Shown piece by piece: positions 19,219 through 29,426 of a stretch of 64,000 nt of DNA; the stretch's first letter is position 1; each line of letters opens with the position of its first letter. The stretch comes from an uncultured Clostridium sp. (lineage in GTDB: Bacteria > Bacillota > Clostridia > Clostridiales > Clostridiaceae): NCBI RefSeq assembly GCF_947036855.1, contig NZ_CAMQRY010000001.1:44151-108150 (forward strand), in the 5' to 3' direction. The notes under the pieces were generated by a model that had not been told where the DNA came from, ran no database searches, and worked only from the letters and a program-made list of their open reading frames with translations. Both the position numbers and the translations under genes were made by a program.

Positions 19219-21396
19219 ATGGCGAGGAGTTTTAAAGATAGGGCTACAATGAAAAAGAGAATGCATTTTGGTTTGGTATTTTTAATTGTGATATTTCTTT
19301 TGTTAATAATGAGAGTTGTATATATTACAGTATTCAAATATGAAGAGTATTCAAGTAAGGCAATAGACCAGTGGACTAGTGATGTAAAGATAGCAGCGAA
19401 AAGAGGGAAGGTTTATGATAGAAATGGTAAAGAATTAGCAGTGAGTGGGAATGTATATAGGGTAGATATAGACTTAAAAACAGTTGCTAAACATAATAAA
19501 GATAATAAAACAACTAATGAAAGTCTAGCACCGGGACTTGCAAAAGCATTAGAAATTGATGAGGCAAAAGTATTAAAACAATTGAATTTTAGACTTCCGT
19601 CAGGTGCACCAGCTCAAAGTTCTATTTTAGCTAGAAGAGTTGATAAAGAAAAAGCAGATAAGGTTAAGGATTTGGACATAAGTGGGATTATGGTATCGGC
19701 AGATACTATGAGATATTACCCAGAAGAGGAAGTTTTGTCACATGTACTTGGAACTACAAATTCGGATGGAAAAGGGCTTACAGGAGTTGAGCTTGTATAT
19801 GATGAAATACTAGCGGGTTCACCAGGTAGAAGAATAACTGAAATTGCAAAAGATGGAGCTGATATAACGGATACTATATCTAGATTTTCAGCACCTATTG
19901 ATGGTAAAGATGTTACGCTTACTATAGATTTACAAATTCAAGAGTTTTTAGAAAAAGCAGCAGAGATAACAAAGGAAAAAAATAAAGCAGATGCAGTAAG
20001 TATAATAGCTATGGACCCAAGAAATGGAGAAATACTTGGAATGGCTAATTCACCAGGGTATGATTTGAATGATGCTCATGAAGGATTAGAATTATTTAAA
20101 GGTGAAACAGATGGTGATAAAGTTCAGAAAATGTGGAGAAATAGAGCGGTATCAGATACTTTTGAGTTAGGTTCTATATTTAAGGTTATAACAGCAACGG
20201 CTGCAATGGAAGAAAATCTTATTGGTGATGAAGACAAGTTTAATTGTAGTGGAAATAGAAAAGTTGGAGATAGAAATATAAGATGTTGGAAAAGGACAGG
20301 TCATGGGGAACTTGATTTTCATGGAATTGTGAAAAATTCATGTAATGTAGGTTTTATGGAACTTGGGCAAAGACTTGGACCAGAAAAAATGACTGAATAT
20401 ATAAAGAAGTTTGGGCTTGGTAGTAAATCAGGAGTTGATTTACCAGGAGAAGCTTCAGGTATTATTAAAAAAGCAGAAAAAATTACAGAAACAGATCTTG
20501 CAACAATTTCATTTGGACAAACTAATACTGCTAATATGATACAATTCATGACTGCATTTAATGCAATTGCAAATGGAGGGGATTTAATTCAGCCACATGT
20601 TATGAAAGAAGTTGGCTATACAGCAACAGATGGAGAAAAAATAATTACAGATGAATTTAAACCAACTGTAAAAGAGAATATTATAAGTGAGGAAACAGCA
20701 AAAGAATTTAGAGAAATACTAGAAAGTGTTGTTTCGGAGGGGAGTGCTAAAAATTCATATATTGAAGGCTATAAGATAGGTGGAAAGACTGGAACAGCTC
20801 AAAAGGTTAAGGAAACAGGTGGGTATGGTGGTGGATATGTATCATCATTTATTTCAATGGTTCCAGCAGATGACCCTAAACTTACTTTATTTGTTTCAAT
20901 AGATAACCCTACTGCTGGTCAATATTATGGTGGGGTAATAGCTACGCCAGTTGCTAAAATGGTTTATGAAGATATTTTTAATTATTTAAAACCTTCATAT
21001 TTTAATGCAGAGATTACAACGGAATGTGATATAATAATCCCTGAGGTCAGAGGTCTTAAAGTTTCTGATGCTAAGAAAATTTTAAAAGAATCAGGTTTAA
21101 AATTTGAAATAGAAGGCGAAGATGAATATATAGGTGATATGCTTCCAAAAGCAGGCTATATGGTTGCAGATGGAAGTAAGATAAAACTTTACACAGGTGG
21201 TAGTTCTAATTATAATAAAGATGTTATAATTCCAGACTTTCAAGGATATTCAAAGGAAATGGTAGAAAGTCTCATTAAAAAAATAGGACTTAATGCTAAA
21301 TTTGAAGGCGAGGGAATAGTGAAGTCTCAAAATCACGAAAAAGGTGATGTAGTTAGAAAAGGAGAAACCATAACGTTTGTATTAACCACAGATTAG
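19219..21396 (+). CDS. spoVD: Second class B PBP with PASTA domains (SpoVD-like)
   Basis: AKRGKVYDRNGKELAVSG, SIFK, SCN, GKTGTAQK, PASTA repeats. Confidence 0.88.
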   Translation: MARSFKDRATMKKRMHFGLVFLIVIFLLLIMRVVYITVFKYEEYSSKAIDQWTSDVKIAAKRGKVYDRNGKELAVSGNVYRVDIDLKTVAKHNKDNKTTNESLAPGLAKALEIDEAKVLKQLNFRLPSGAPAQSSILARRVDKEKADKVKDLDISGIMVSADTMRYYPEEEVLSHVLGTTNSDGKGLTGVELVYDEILAGSPGRRITEIAKDGADITDTISRFSAPIDGKDVTLTIDLQIQEFLEKAAEITKEKNKADAVSIIAMDPRNGEILGMANSPGYDLNDAHEGLELFKGETDGDKVQKMWRNRAVSDTFELGSIFKVITATAAMEENLIGDEDKFNCSGNRKVGDRNIRCWKRTGHGELDFHGIVKNSCNVGFMELGQRLGPEKMTEYIKKFGLGSKSGVDLPGEASGIIKKAEKITETDLATISFGQTNTANMIQFMTAFNAIANGGDLIQPHVMKEVGYTATDGEKIITDEFKPTVKENIISEETAKEFREILESVVSEGSAKNSYIEGYKIGGKTGTAQKVKETGGYGGGYVSSFISMVPADDPKLTLFVSIDNPTAGQYYGGVIATPVAKMVYEDIFNYLKPSYFNAEITTECDIIIPEVRGLKVSDAKKILKESGLKFEIEGEDEYIGDMLPKAGYMVADGSKIKLYTGGSSNYNKDVIIPDFQGYSKEMVESLIKKIGLNAKFEGEGIVKSQNHEKGDVVRKGETITFVLTTD

Positions 21397-21406
21397 TTTG
21401 ATAGTA

Positions 21407-21438
21407 AATTAGCATGTGGAGTACGCATGCTAATTTTC
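21407..21438 (+). terminator. Intercistronic hairpin before murE
   Basis: aattagcatg...catgctaatt + ttc. Confidence 0.5.
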
Positions 21439-21484
21439 ATGAATTAAAAAAGTTAATTAAGCATAATAATTAAGGAGTGAAATC

Positions 21485-22933
21485 ATGCTTTTAAAAGAAT
21501 TATTAAAAAAATTAGATTATAAATTAATAAATGGTAATGATGATATAATCATAGGGAATGTAAGATATGATAACAGACGAGTAAATCAAGGAGATTTATT
21601 TGTTTGCGTTAAAGGATTTAAAGTTGATGGGCATAGTTTCATAGGGGATGCTAAAAATAAAGGTGCTGTAGCAATTATAGTTTCAGAGGATATTGAAGCA
21701 ATTGATGGAGTAACTATTATAAAAGTTGAGGATACAAGAAAAGCGTTAGCTATTGTATCATCTAATTATTTTGAAAATCCAAAAGATAAACTTAAAATTA
21801 TAGGAATAACAGGTACTAATGGTAAGACAACTTCAGCTTTTATGATAAAAGCTATGCTTGAAAAAGCAGGGAAAAAGGTTGGGCTTATAGGAACGATTGC
21901 TAATTATATTGGTGATAAAAAAATTGATACTGAGAGAACAACTCCAGAATCATTTGAATTACATGAATTATTTAGTCAGATGGTAAATGAAAATGTAGAA
22001 TATTGTGTTATGGAAGTTTCATCTCATTCTTTAGAACTTGATAGAGTTTATGGACTTGAGTATGAAGTTGGTATATTTACAAATCTTACAAGAGATCATT
22101 TGGATTTCCATAAGACATTTGAAAATTATTATAAAGCTAAGTTTATATTATTTGAAAGATCTAATATTTCAGTAGTTAACTTAGATGATGAATATGGAGT
22201 TAATGTTTTAGCTGATTTAAATAAGCTAGAAAAAGATACTATGACATTTTCTATTAAAGGTGATTCAGATTTTAAGGCTTATGATATAGAAATGAATGAA
22301 AATGGTTCTACTTTTAAACTTAATATAAAGGGTGAAGAAGTAATTTTTAATATGAATATACCTGGAGATTATAATGTTCAAAATGCACTAGGAACAATAC
22401 TTATGGGTATTTCTTTAAATATTGATATGAAATTTATAAAAGAAGGTCTTGAAAATATTTTAATACCTGGTAGATGTGAAATGGTTGCTAAAGATAGAGA
22501 GATAAATTATAACATAATAATTGATTATGCTCATACACCAGATGGTCTTGAGAATATACTTGAAACAGTTAAAGGTTTTGCTAAAGCTAGAATTATAACT
22601 GTAGTTGGGTGTGGTGGAGATAGAGATAAAGTTAAAAGACCTCAAATGGGTAAAATAGCTTGTGATTTATCAGATATAGCAATAATAACTTCAGACAATC
22701 CAAGATCAGAAGAGCCAATGAGTATAATAAATGATATAATAAAACCTCTTGTAAATACAAATTATGAGGTTATAGAAGGCAGATATGATGCAATAGAAAG
22801 AGCTATGATGATTGCAAAACGTGGAGATGTTGTTTTAATTGCAGGTAAGGGACATGAAACATACCAAATATTAAAAGAAGAAACAATCCATTTTGATGAA
22901 AGAGAAGTAGTTAATGAAATATTAGATAAATAG
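21485..22933 (+). CDS. murE: UDP-MurNAc-tripeptide synthetase, DNPR (meso-DAP) type
   Basis: GITGTNGKTTSAFMIKAML; TTPESFELHELF; SDNPRSEEP. Confidence 0.96.
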   Translation: MLLKELLKKLDYKLINGNDDIIIGNVRYDNRRVNQGDLFVCVKGFKVDGHSFIGDAKNKGAVAIIVSEDIEAIDGVTIIKVEDTRKALAIVSSNYFENPKDKLKIIGITGTNGKTTSAFMIKAMLEKAGKKVGLIGTIANYIGDKKIDTERTTPESFELHELFSQMVNENVEYCVMEVSSHSLELDRVYGLEYEVGIFTNLTRDHLDFHKTFENYYKAKFILFERSNISVVNLDDEYGVNVLADLNKLEKDTMTFSIKGDSDFKAYDIEMNENGSTFKLNIKGEEVIFNMNIPGDYNVQNALGTILMGISLNIDMKFIKEGLENILIPGRCEMVAKDREINYNIIIDYAHTPDGLENILETVKGFAKARIITVVGCGGDRDKVKRPQMGKIACDLSDIAIITSDNPRSEEPMSIINDIIKPLVNTNYEVIEGRYDAIERAMMIAKRGDVVLIAGKGHETYQILKEETIHFDEREVVNEILDK

Positions 22934-22946
22934 GGAGATTTCTATT

Positions 22947-24302
22947 ATGTTAGAATTAAACTTTAATGAAATTTTAGAAGCTGTAAGTGGTGAAAGTATA
23001 AAAGTACCTAAGACTTATAGTGGGAAAGAAGTATCAACTGATACAAGAAAAATAAAAGAGGGTAGTATATTTATTGCTTTAAAAGGTGAGAATTTTGATG
23101 GTAATAAGTATGCACTTGATGCAATAAATAAAGGTGCTGCACTTGTTATAGTTTCAGAGATAACTTTTGATATTGAATCTCTAGGTGAGAATATTGGTAT
23201 TATAAAAGTTGGAAATGGTGAAAAAGCACTTGCAGAGCTTGCACATTTTTATAGAAATAAGTTAGATGTTAAAATTGTAGGGGTTACTGGTTCTACTGGT
23301 AAGACTTCTACAAAGGATATAATGTCTGCAGTTTTAAGTTCAAAGTATAAAGTTTTTAAAACTAAAGGGAATTTCAATAATCATATAGGACTTCCACTTA
23401 TGATATTAGAACTTGATAGTAGTTATGATATAGCGATACTTGAAATGGGAATGAGTGATTTAAAAGAAATTAACTTCCTTGCCAATATTGCTAGACCAGA
23501 AGTTGCAGTTATAACAAATGTAGGATTATCTCATATAGAAAACTTAAAAACTAGAGATAATATATTAAAGGCTAAAATGGAAATTGTAGATTTCTTTAAT
23601 AAAGAAAACACTCTTATAATTAATGCTGATGATGATATGCTTAAAACTGTTAAAGATACAGAGTATAAACTTATTAGATGTGGTATAGGAGAAAATCTTA
23701 GTATAAGAGCTAAAAATATGGAATTTGATAAATTAAGTTCAAGTTTTGATATTATTGATGAAAGCAAGTGTGATAGATTTAACCTTTCAATGCCTGGAAA
23801 ACATAATGTAGGAAACTTTATGCTTGCATATTGCATTGGAAAATACTTTGATGTTTCTGTTAAGGAAATGCAAGAAGGTATGGATAATATAGAAGTTACA
23901 TCAATGAGACTTGACCTTAAGGATGCAAAAGGCTTTAAAGTTTTGGATGATTGTTATAATTCTAGCCCAGATTCAGTTAAGTCAGCTATAGATGTTTTAA
24001 TTTCATTAAAAGGTAATAAGAAAATAGGTGTTCTTGGAACTATGAGAGAACTTGGACTTGAGTCTGGAAATTCACATAGAGATATAGGAACATATGCTAA
24101 AAATAAAAAATTAGATAAAATATTTGTTTTTGGAGAATTTTCAGAGTTTATAAAATCTGGATTTGGAGAAGGTGCAAGTATTTATGATAGCAAAGAAGCT
24201 TTAATAACAGAGTTGAAAGAGTATATATCAGAAGATGATATAGTGCTTGTTAAAGCATCAAGAGGATTAAAATTTGAAGAGATAGTAAAATCTTTAGTTT
24301 AA
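22947..24302 (+). CDS. murF: UDP-MurNAc-tripeptide-D-Ala-D-Ala ligase
   Basis: GVTGSTGKTSTKDIMSAVL...KTKGNFNNHIGLPLMIL. Confidence 0.96.
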   Translation: MLELNFNEILEAVSGESIKVPKTYSGKEVSTDTRKIKEGSIFIALKGENFDGNKYALDAINKGAALVIVSEITFDIESLGENIGIIKVGNGEKALAELAHFYRNKLDVKIVGVTGSTGKTSTKDIMSAVLSSKYKVFKTKGNFNNHIGLPLMILELDSSYDIAILEMGMSDLKEINFLANIARPEVAVITNVGLSHIENLKTRDNILKAKMEIVDFFNKENTLIINADDDMLKTVKDTEYKLIRCGIGENLSIRAKNMEFDKLSSSFDIIDESKCDRFNLSMPGKHNVGNFMLAYCIGKYFDVSVKEMQEGMDNIEVTSMRLDLKDAKGFKVLDDCYNSSPDSVKSAIDVLISLKGNKKIGVLGTMRELGLESGNSHRDIGTYAKNKKLDKIFVFGEFSEFIKSGFGEGASIYDSKEALITELKEYISEDDIVLVKASRGLKFEEIVKSLV

Positions 24303-24312
24303 AGAACATATT

Positions 24313-24353
24313 AGGAGGTGAAGCTGCCTAAAGTTTTAGGCAGTAGATTAATA
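24313..24353 (+). promoter_or_regulatory. mraY translation initiation region: SD, hairpin, then start codon
   Basis: aggaggtg (24313-24320), ctgccta-aagttt-taggcag hairpin (24324-24343), tagattaata, ATG 24354. Confidence 0.55.
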
Positions 24354-25337
24354 ATGGATATAATAAAAAATTTAATAGATGCAAAGATAGTCATAGCTTT
24401 AGGTTTAGGTTTTATAGTTTCTGTAATAATGGGACCTTTATTTATACCACTTTTACACAAATTAAAATTTGGACAAAACATCAGAGAAGATGGACCAAAG
24501 AGTCATCTGAAAAAAGCAGGAACACCGACAATGGGTGGAATAATATTCATAGTTTCAACAAGTATAGTAGCTTTAGGAGTAGGATTTGCAACTGATAGTA
24601 CAAATATATCAGAAATAATAGCAGTAGTACTTGCATTCCTAGGATTTGGAGTTATAGGATTTATAGATGATATATTAAAAATAATTCACAGGAATAATTT
24701 AGGTCTTAGATCATGGCAGAAAATGATTTTACTATTAATAGTTTCAACAGCGATAGCAGTTTATGCACAGCGTACAGTAGGAACAGTTATAGCAATACCA
24801 TTCTTCAATATTAATCTTAATCTTGGATATGCATATGTAGTACTTGCAATATTCTACTTTGCAGGAGCGAGTAATGCTGTTAACTTAACAGATGGACTTG
24901 ATGGACTTGCTACATCTATTACTGTATTAGTAGCTACTTTCTTTGCTATAGTTAGTTATAATACAGGACATATGAGTCTTGCAATATTCTGCGTAGCACT
25001 TGCAGGAGCATTACTTGGATTCCTTAAATTTAATGCATTCCCAGCTAGAATATTTATGGGAGATACAGGTTCACTTGCTCTAGGGGGAGCAATTGCAACT
25101 GTAGCATTATTATTAAAAATGCCAATACTTCTTGCGATTGTTGGAGGGATATATGTTTTAGAAACAGTATCTGTTATTTTACAAGTTGGGTCATATAAAC
25201 TTAGAAAGAAAAGAATTTTTAAGATGGCACCAATACATCATCATTTTGAACAAGTAGGATGGAGTGAAACAAAGATTGTTTCAATATTCTCAGTTATAAC
25301 TGTAATTCTTTGCTTCATAGGATTCTTGTCTATTTAA
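24354..25337 (+). CDS. mraY: Phospho-MurNAc-pentapeptide transferase
   Basis: [26 protein letters not shown]...[10 protein letters not shown]...[12 protein letters not shown]...[13 protein letters not shown]; start moved from 24318 (GTG inside the SD) to ATG 24354. Confidence 0.96.
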   Translation: MDIIKNLIDAKIVIALGLGFIVSVIMGPLFIPLLHKLKFGQNIREDGPKSHLKKAGTPTMGGIIFIVSTSIVALGVGFATDSTNISEIIAVVLAFLGFGVIGFIDDILKIIHRNNLGLRSWQKMILLLIVSTAIAVYAQRTVGTVIAIPFFNINLNLGYAYVVLAIFYFAGASNAVNLTDGLDGLATSITVLVATFFAIVSYNTGHMSLAIFCVALAGALLGFLKFNAFPARIFMGDTGSLALGGAIATVALLLKMPILLAIVGGIYVLETVSVILQVGSYKLRKKRIFKMAPIHHHFEQVGWSETKIVSIFSVITVILCFIGFLSI

Positions 25338-25372
25338 TTATTTAGGGGTAAATGTGTTTTAGGAGGAACTTT

Positions 25373-26542
25373 ATGAGAGGGATTTTAAAAAATGGTAGTA
25401 AAAAAATAGTCAAAAAAGAAAAAAGAAAAAAGTATGATAGTTTTGATTTCACACTTTTTGCAACTATCCTAATTTTATTAGGATTTGGAGTTGTTATGGT
25501 ATATAGTGCAAGTTTTTATAAAGCTACTATTAGTGAGAGTGATGGTATGTATTTCTTTAAAAGACAAGCAGGATTTGGTGTAATAGGACTTTTATTGATG
25601 CTTTTTATTTCAAAAGTAGATTATCATAAATTTAAAAAATTAAAGTGGCTTAGGTGGTTAGGGCTTGGAGTTTCAGCAACATTGCTTGTGATTACAATTT
25701 TAAAGATTCCAGGACTTACACATTCAGCATATGGTGCAACAAGGTGGATTAAGGTACCTATTATAGGGCAATTTCAACCATCAGAGATTGTAAAATATGC
25801 AGTAATTTTGTTTGTTGCAATTGAACTTTCAAGATTTGGTGTTAGAATAAAAAAATTTAAAGGACTATGGACAACACTTATTACCGTAGGTTTCTTTGCA
25901 GGGCTTATATATGCACAGAATAGTCTTAGTGTAGCTATGATAACTGCTGTTGTATGTGGAATAATGATCTTTGCAGCAGGAGCTGATCTTAGAATGATAG
26001 GTGGAGTTGCAGGACTTGGTATTATAGGAATACTTGGTATTGTTAATAAACCAGGATTTAGATCGGGAAGAATGGCGACATATTTTGATCCATGGAGTGA
26101 TCCAACAGATAATGGATATCAAATTATACAATCATTCTTTGCACTAGGCTCAGGAGGGATATTTGGTCTTGGTCTTGGTGAGTCAAGACAAAAGACAATG
26201 TACCTTCCAGAACCACATAATGATTTTATTTTTGCAATAATAGGTGAAGAACTTGGTCTTGTTGGATGTTTATTTGTAATAGCGCTATTTATATTATTTG
26301 TATATAGAGGTATTGTTATTGCAATTACAGCAAAAGAAGTATATGGAACATTACTTGCAATTGGTATAACAGGTATTATTGGTATTCAAGCAATTATGAA
26401 TATAGCAGTTGTAACAGGTGCAATTCCAGTTACAGGAGTACCACTTCCATTTATAAGTTATGGTGGAACAGCTCTTGTTATAAATTTATGTGCAATGGGT
26501 GTGTTACTTAATATTTCTAGGCAGTGTGAAAGAGAATATTAA
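25373..26542 (+). CDS. spoVE: SEDS glycosyltransferase FtsW/SpoVE
   Basis: VMVYSASF...GATRWIKVPIIGQFQPSEIVKYAV...PEPHNDFIFAIIGEELG...PLPFISYGGTAL; SD aggagg before ATG 25373. Confidence 0.92.
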   Translation: MRGILKNGSKKIVKKEKRKKYDSFDFTLFATILILLGFGVVMVYSASFYKATISESDGMYFFKRQAGFGVIGLLLMLFISKVDYHKFKKLKWLRWLGLGVSATLLVITILKIPGLTHSAYGATRWIKVPIIGQFQPSEIVKYAVILFVAIELSRFGVRIKKFKGLWTTLITVGFFAGLIYAQNSLSVAMITAVVCGIMIFAAGADLRMIGGVAGLGIIGILGIVNKPGFRSGRMATYFDPWSDPTDNGYQIIQSFFALGSGGIFGLGLGESRQKTMYLPEPHNDFIFAIIGEELGLVGCLFVIALFILFVYRGIVIAITAKEVYGTLLAIGITGIIGIQAIMNIAVVTGAIPVTGVPLPFISYGGTALVINLCAMGVLLNISRQCEREY

Positions 26543-26549
26543 AATATTA

Positions 26550-26588
26550 AATCTCTATGATAAAATGTTTATCATAGAGATTTTTTTT
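26550..26588 (+). terminator. Terminator after ftsW/spoVE
   Basis: aatctctatgataaa-atg-tttatcatagagatt + T8. Confidence 0.92.
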
Positions 26589-26721
26589 GCTTTAAAATAA
26601 TAAATTGATTATAAAAAGCTAAATAACTTATCATATATAACAAAAATTAACACAAAAGTAATGAAAAAAGCAAATTTAAGTGATATTATTTACTTATATT
26701 AATTATGTTAAGGGGTTAATT

Positions 26722-27564
26722 ATGAGTGTAATGACAAAAAAGAAGAGAAGTAAAAAAGTTGATGCTTATTTTCAAATTAAAGCAAGAAGAAAAAGAAGAA
26801 AAAAAATTATGTTTTTAATAATGATATTTATAATAGTTACAATTCTAGTTCTTGTTAAGGCACCTATGTTTGCAATTAAGGGAGCAAAGGTAACAGGAAA
26901 TAAAATGATTAAAAGTGAGGGTGTTATTAATCAGAAAAATATTAAGGGACAAAATATTTTTTTAGTTGACACTAATGTTATAAAAAATGAAATATTAAAA
27001 AATCCATATATCAAAAGTGCGGAGGTTAAGAGGAAACTTCCTAATTTATTAGATATAAATATAAGTGAGAGGAAGATGTTTTATAAGATAAAGTTAGATT
27101 CTAAGATATATGTTTTAAATAATGAGTTGTATATAATGGATATTTTAGATGATGATAAAGACTTAGCCATTGTAGAAGTTAAAGGTTTAAAAGTTGAATC
27201 AGTTAAAATTGGAGAAAGAATAACAAGCAATGAAAAAGTGTCCCTTATATTATTAGATATTGCAACAAAACTTATTGATAAGAATAAGGATAGTATATTT
27301 ACAAGTGTTGATGTTTCAAATAAGAGTGATATAAGCATTTTTAAAGGGGATATTGAAATCATTTTAGGACAAGCAATAGATTTAGATGAAAAATATAAGA
27401 AGGCAATGAAAATATTGGGTTCAAGTAATATTAAACTTAAAGATGGGTATATTGATGTTAGTGTAGTAGATGCTCCAGTTATAAAGGATAATTTGAAAAC
27501 TGATAATGAAAAAGATGAAAATGCTAAAATTAAAAGTGAAGAAGAGAATATAGAAAGAGAATAA
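26722..27564 (+). CDS. ftsQ: Cell division protein FtsQ/DivIB (POTRA)
   Basis: Basic N-terminus, single TM, FAIKGAKVTGNKMIKSEGV...NPYIKSAEVKRKLPNLLDINISERK. Confidence 0.85.
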   Translation: MSVMTKKKRSKKVDAYFQIKARRKRRKKIMFLIMIFIIVTILVLVKAPMFAIKGAKVTGNKMIKSEGVINQKNIKGQNIFLVDTNVIKNEILKNPYIKSAEVKRKLPNLLDINISERKMFYKIKLDSKIYVLNNELYIMDILDDDKDLAIVEVKGLKVESVKIGERITSNEKVSLILLDIATKLIDKNKDSIFTSVDVSNKSDISIFKGDIEIILGQAIDLDEKYKKAMKILGSSNIKLKDGYIDVSVVDAPVIKDNLKTDNEKDENAKIKSEEENIERE

Positions 27565-27583
27565 GTTTCTTTATGGGGGAGAT

Positions 27584-28300
27584 ATGAAAAAAAAGTATAT
27601 ACAATTATCAATAGGGAGTATTTGTGCAATAGTAGGTTTTCTTATGGTTTCACAATTTAAAATATTGAAAAACAATTCAGTAGACACTTTAAGTATGACT
27701 GATAAAGAAGAAATTATGATTGAAATAGATAATTTGAAGAATGAAAAGAGTGAACTTGAAAAGAAAAATTTAAATCTTTCACAGAAGTTAAGTAGTATTG
27801 AGGATAGTGCAGTAGATGAAGGAGATATAAGTAAAGTGGTTAAAGAAAGCCTTGATAAAACAAGGATGATACTTGGTGAGGAAGATGTTGAAGGCAGTGG
27901 GATTATAGTTAGTATAAATATTAAGTCACCACTTGTTATAGGACAAAATGCAGATACTATAAAAGAATACGAACTTACTCATTTAGTTAATCTACTTAAT
28001 TTTTCAGAGGCACAGGCAATATCAATTAATGATTATAGAATAACACAGCAAACAGGGATTAAAAATGCTAGTGATTTTATATGGGTTGGTGATGGTAGGA
28101 TTTCAAGTATAAAACCTATTGAAATAAAAGTAATAGGTAATATAAATAAACTCAAGGAAGGAATAACATTTCCTGGTGAAATGGAGTTTGGTTCGCTTAT
28201 TAACTATGACTACAAAATGGAAGAATCAGATGAGGTTAAAATTAAAAAAAGTAATAAACCATTAGAAAGTAATTACTTAAATGAGTATAAGGAGGAGTAG
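27584..28300 (+). CDS. DUF881 family protein
   Basis: Coiled coil then GSGIIVSINI...LVNLLNFSEAQAISINDYRI. Confidence 0.82.
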   Translation: MKKKYIQLSIGSICAIVGFLMVSQFKILKNNSVDTLSMTDKEEIMIEIDNLKNEKSELEKKNLNLSQKLSSIEDSAVDEGDISKVVKESLDKTRMILGEEDVEGSGIIVSINIKSPLVIGQNADTIKEYELTHLVNLLNFSEAQAISINDYRITQQTGIKNASDFIWVGDGRISSIKPIEIKVIGNINKLKEGITFPGEMEFGSLINYDYKMEESDEVKIKKSNKPLESNYLNEYKEE

Positions 28301-28302
28301 AA

Positions 28303-28647
28303 ATGTTGATTTTTTTAGGTATATCAATTGGGATAATACTAGGGGTAATATCACCAATTTATATAACAGATGAATTTTCTCCATATATAGCAATTATTAT
28401 TTTAATAGGTGTTGATACTATATTTACAGGAATAAGAAATAATTTAAATCAGAGTTTTAAACAAGATATATTTATTTCAGATTTTATTGGAAATTCAATT
28501 CTTGGTGTTAGCTTAGTTTTTATTGGTGAAAAATTGGGAGTTCCAATTCATTTAGCTGTTTTAATAGTTGTGGTTGGAAGAATATTTAAGAATTTTTCAC
28601 TGATGAAAAAAGGTATTATTATTGGTATGAGGAAGAAAGAAAAATGA
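28303..28647 (+). CDS. sbp: DUF1290 small basic membrane protein (Sbp)
   Basis: GISIGIILGVISPIYITDEFSPYIAIIILIGVDTIFTGIRNNLNQSFKQDIFISDFIGNSILG. Confidence 0.9.
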   Translation: MLIFLGISIGIILGVISPIYITDEFSPYIAIIILIGVDTIFTGIRNNLNQSFKQDIFISDFIGNSILGVSLVFIGEKLGVPIHLAVLIVVVGRIFKNFSLMKKGIIIGMRKKEK

Positions 28648-29348
28648 AGAAAATTTTGATTTTAATTTTAGCAGTAATAAGTGGGTTTATAGTATCAATG
28701 GGTTTTAATATTAATAGACGTGGTGAAGTTATAGGTGTTAATGAGTATGAAGAACTTTATGAGGAAAGAACTAAAATACTGTCAAAAATAGGGGTGCTTG
28801 AGAGAGAAAATAAAGAACTTAATGAGAAAATAGATGTATATGAAGAGGGAAAAAGTGATGAGGATGAAACGGCTAGAATAATAGAGGAAGAACTTAAGAT
28901 AAATAGGATGCTTATAGGTGAGGATAAAGTAGCTGGAGAGGGTGTTATTATAAAGCTAGAAGATGGATTTAAAACTTTAAATAACAAGCAAATAGATAGT
29001 TTTATAAGAAGACAAAGGACTATACACAATAATGATATTGTAGATATATTAAATGATATTAAAATAGCGGGAGGGGAGGCTATCTCTATAAATGATAGAA
29101 GGATAATTTTAAAAAGTTCGGTATACTGTGCAGGACAATTTTTAGTTATTGATGGTTATAAAACTCCTAGTCCATTTTATATAAAAGTTTTAGGTGATTC
29201 TGAAATGTTAGAAGAAAGTTTAATGGCAGATAATAGTTCAATTAAAAAATTAATTAATAGAGAGATAAAAATTGATATTAATAGGGAAAAAAACATAAAA
29301 ATAACTGAGTTCACTGGAAAGATAGACTATACTAATATTAAAAAATAG
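28644..29348 (+). CDS. DUF881 family protein (second copy)
   Basis: GEGVIIKLEDG...DIVDILNDIKIAGGEAISINDRRII. Confidence 0.85.
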   Translation: MKKILILILAVISGFIVSMGFNINRRGEVIGVNEYEELYEERTKILSKIGVLERENKELNEKIDVYEEGKSDEDETARIIEEELKINRMLIGEDKVAGEGVIIKLEDGFKTLNNKQIDSFIRRQRTIHNNDIVDILNDIKIAGGEAISINDRRIILKSSVYCAGQFLVIDGYKTPSPFYIKVLGDSEMLEESLMADNSSIKKLINREIKIDINREKNIKITEFTGKIDYTNIKK

Positions 29349-29426
29349 AATAACCATGAAAAATGTAAATAAAATTTGAAATTTTTGAATAATAGTATAA
29401 AATAGTATATAGAGAGGTGAATTAGC

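Noticed and set aside
20160-20190. Second PBP active-site motif reading GSIFK as possible inactivation
   Set aside because: SxxK is still satisfied (S-I-F-K), and SCN and KTG are present; likely active.
27081-27629. 182-aa minus-strand ORF antisense to ftsQ
   Set aside because: Same low-complexity antisense pattern; overlaps a conserved sense gene.
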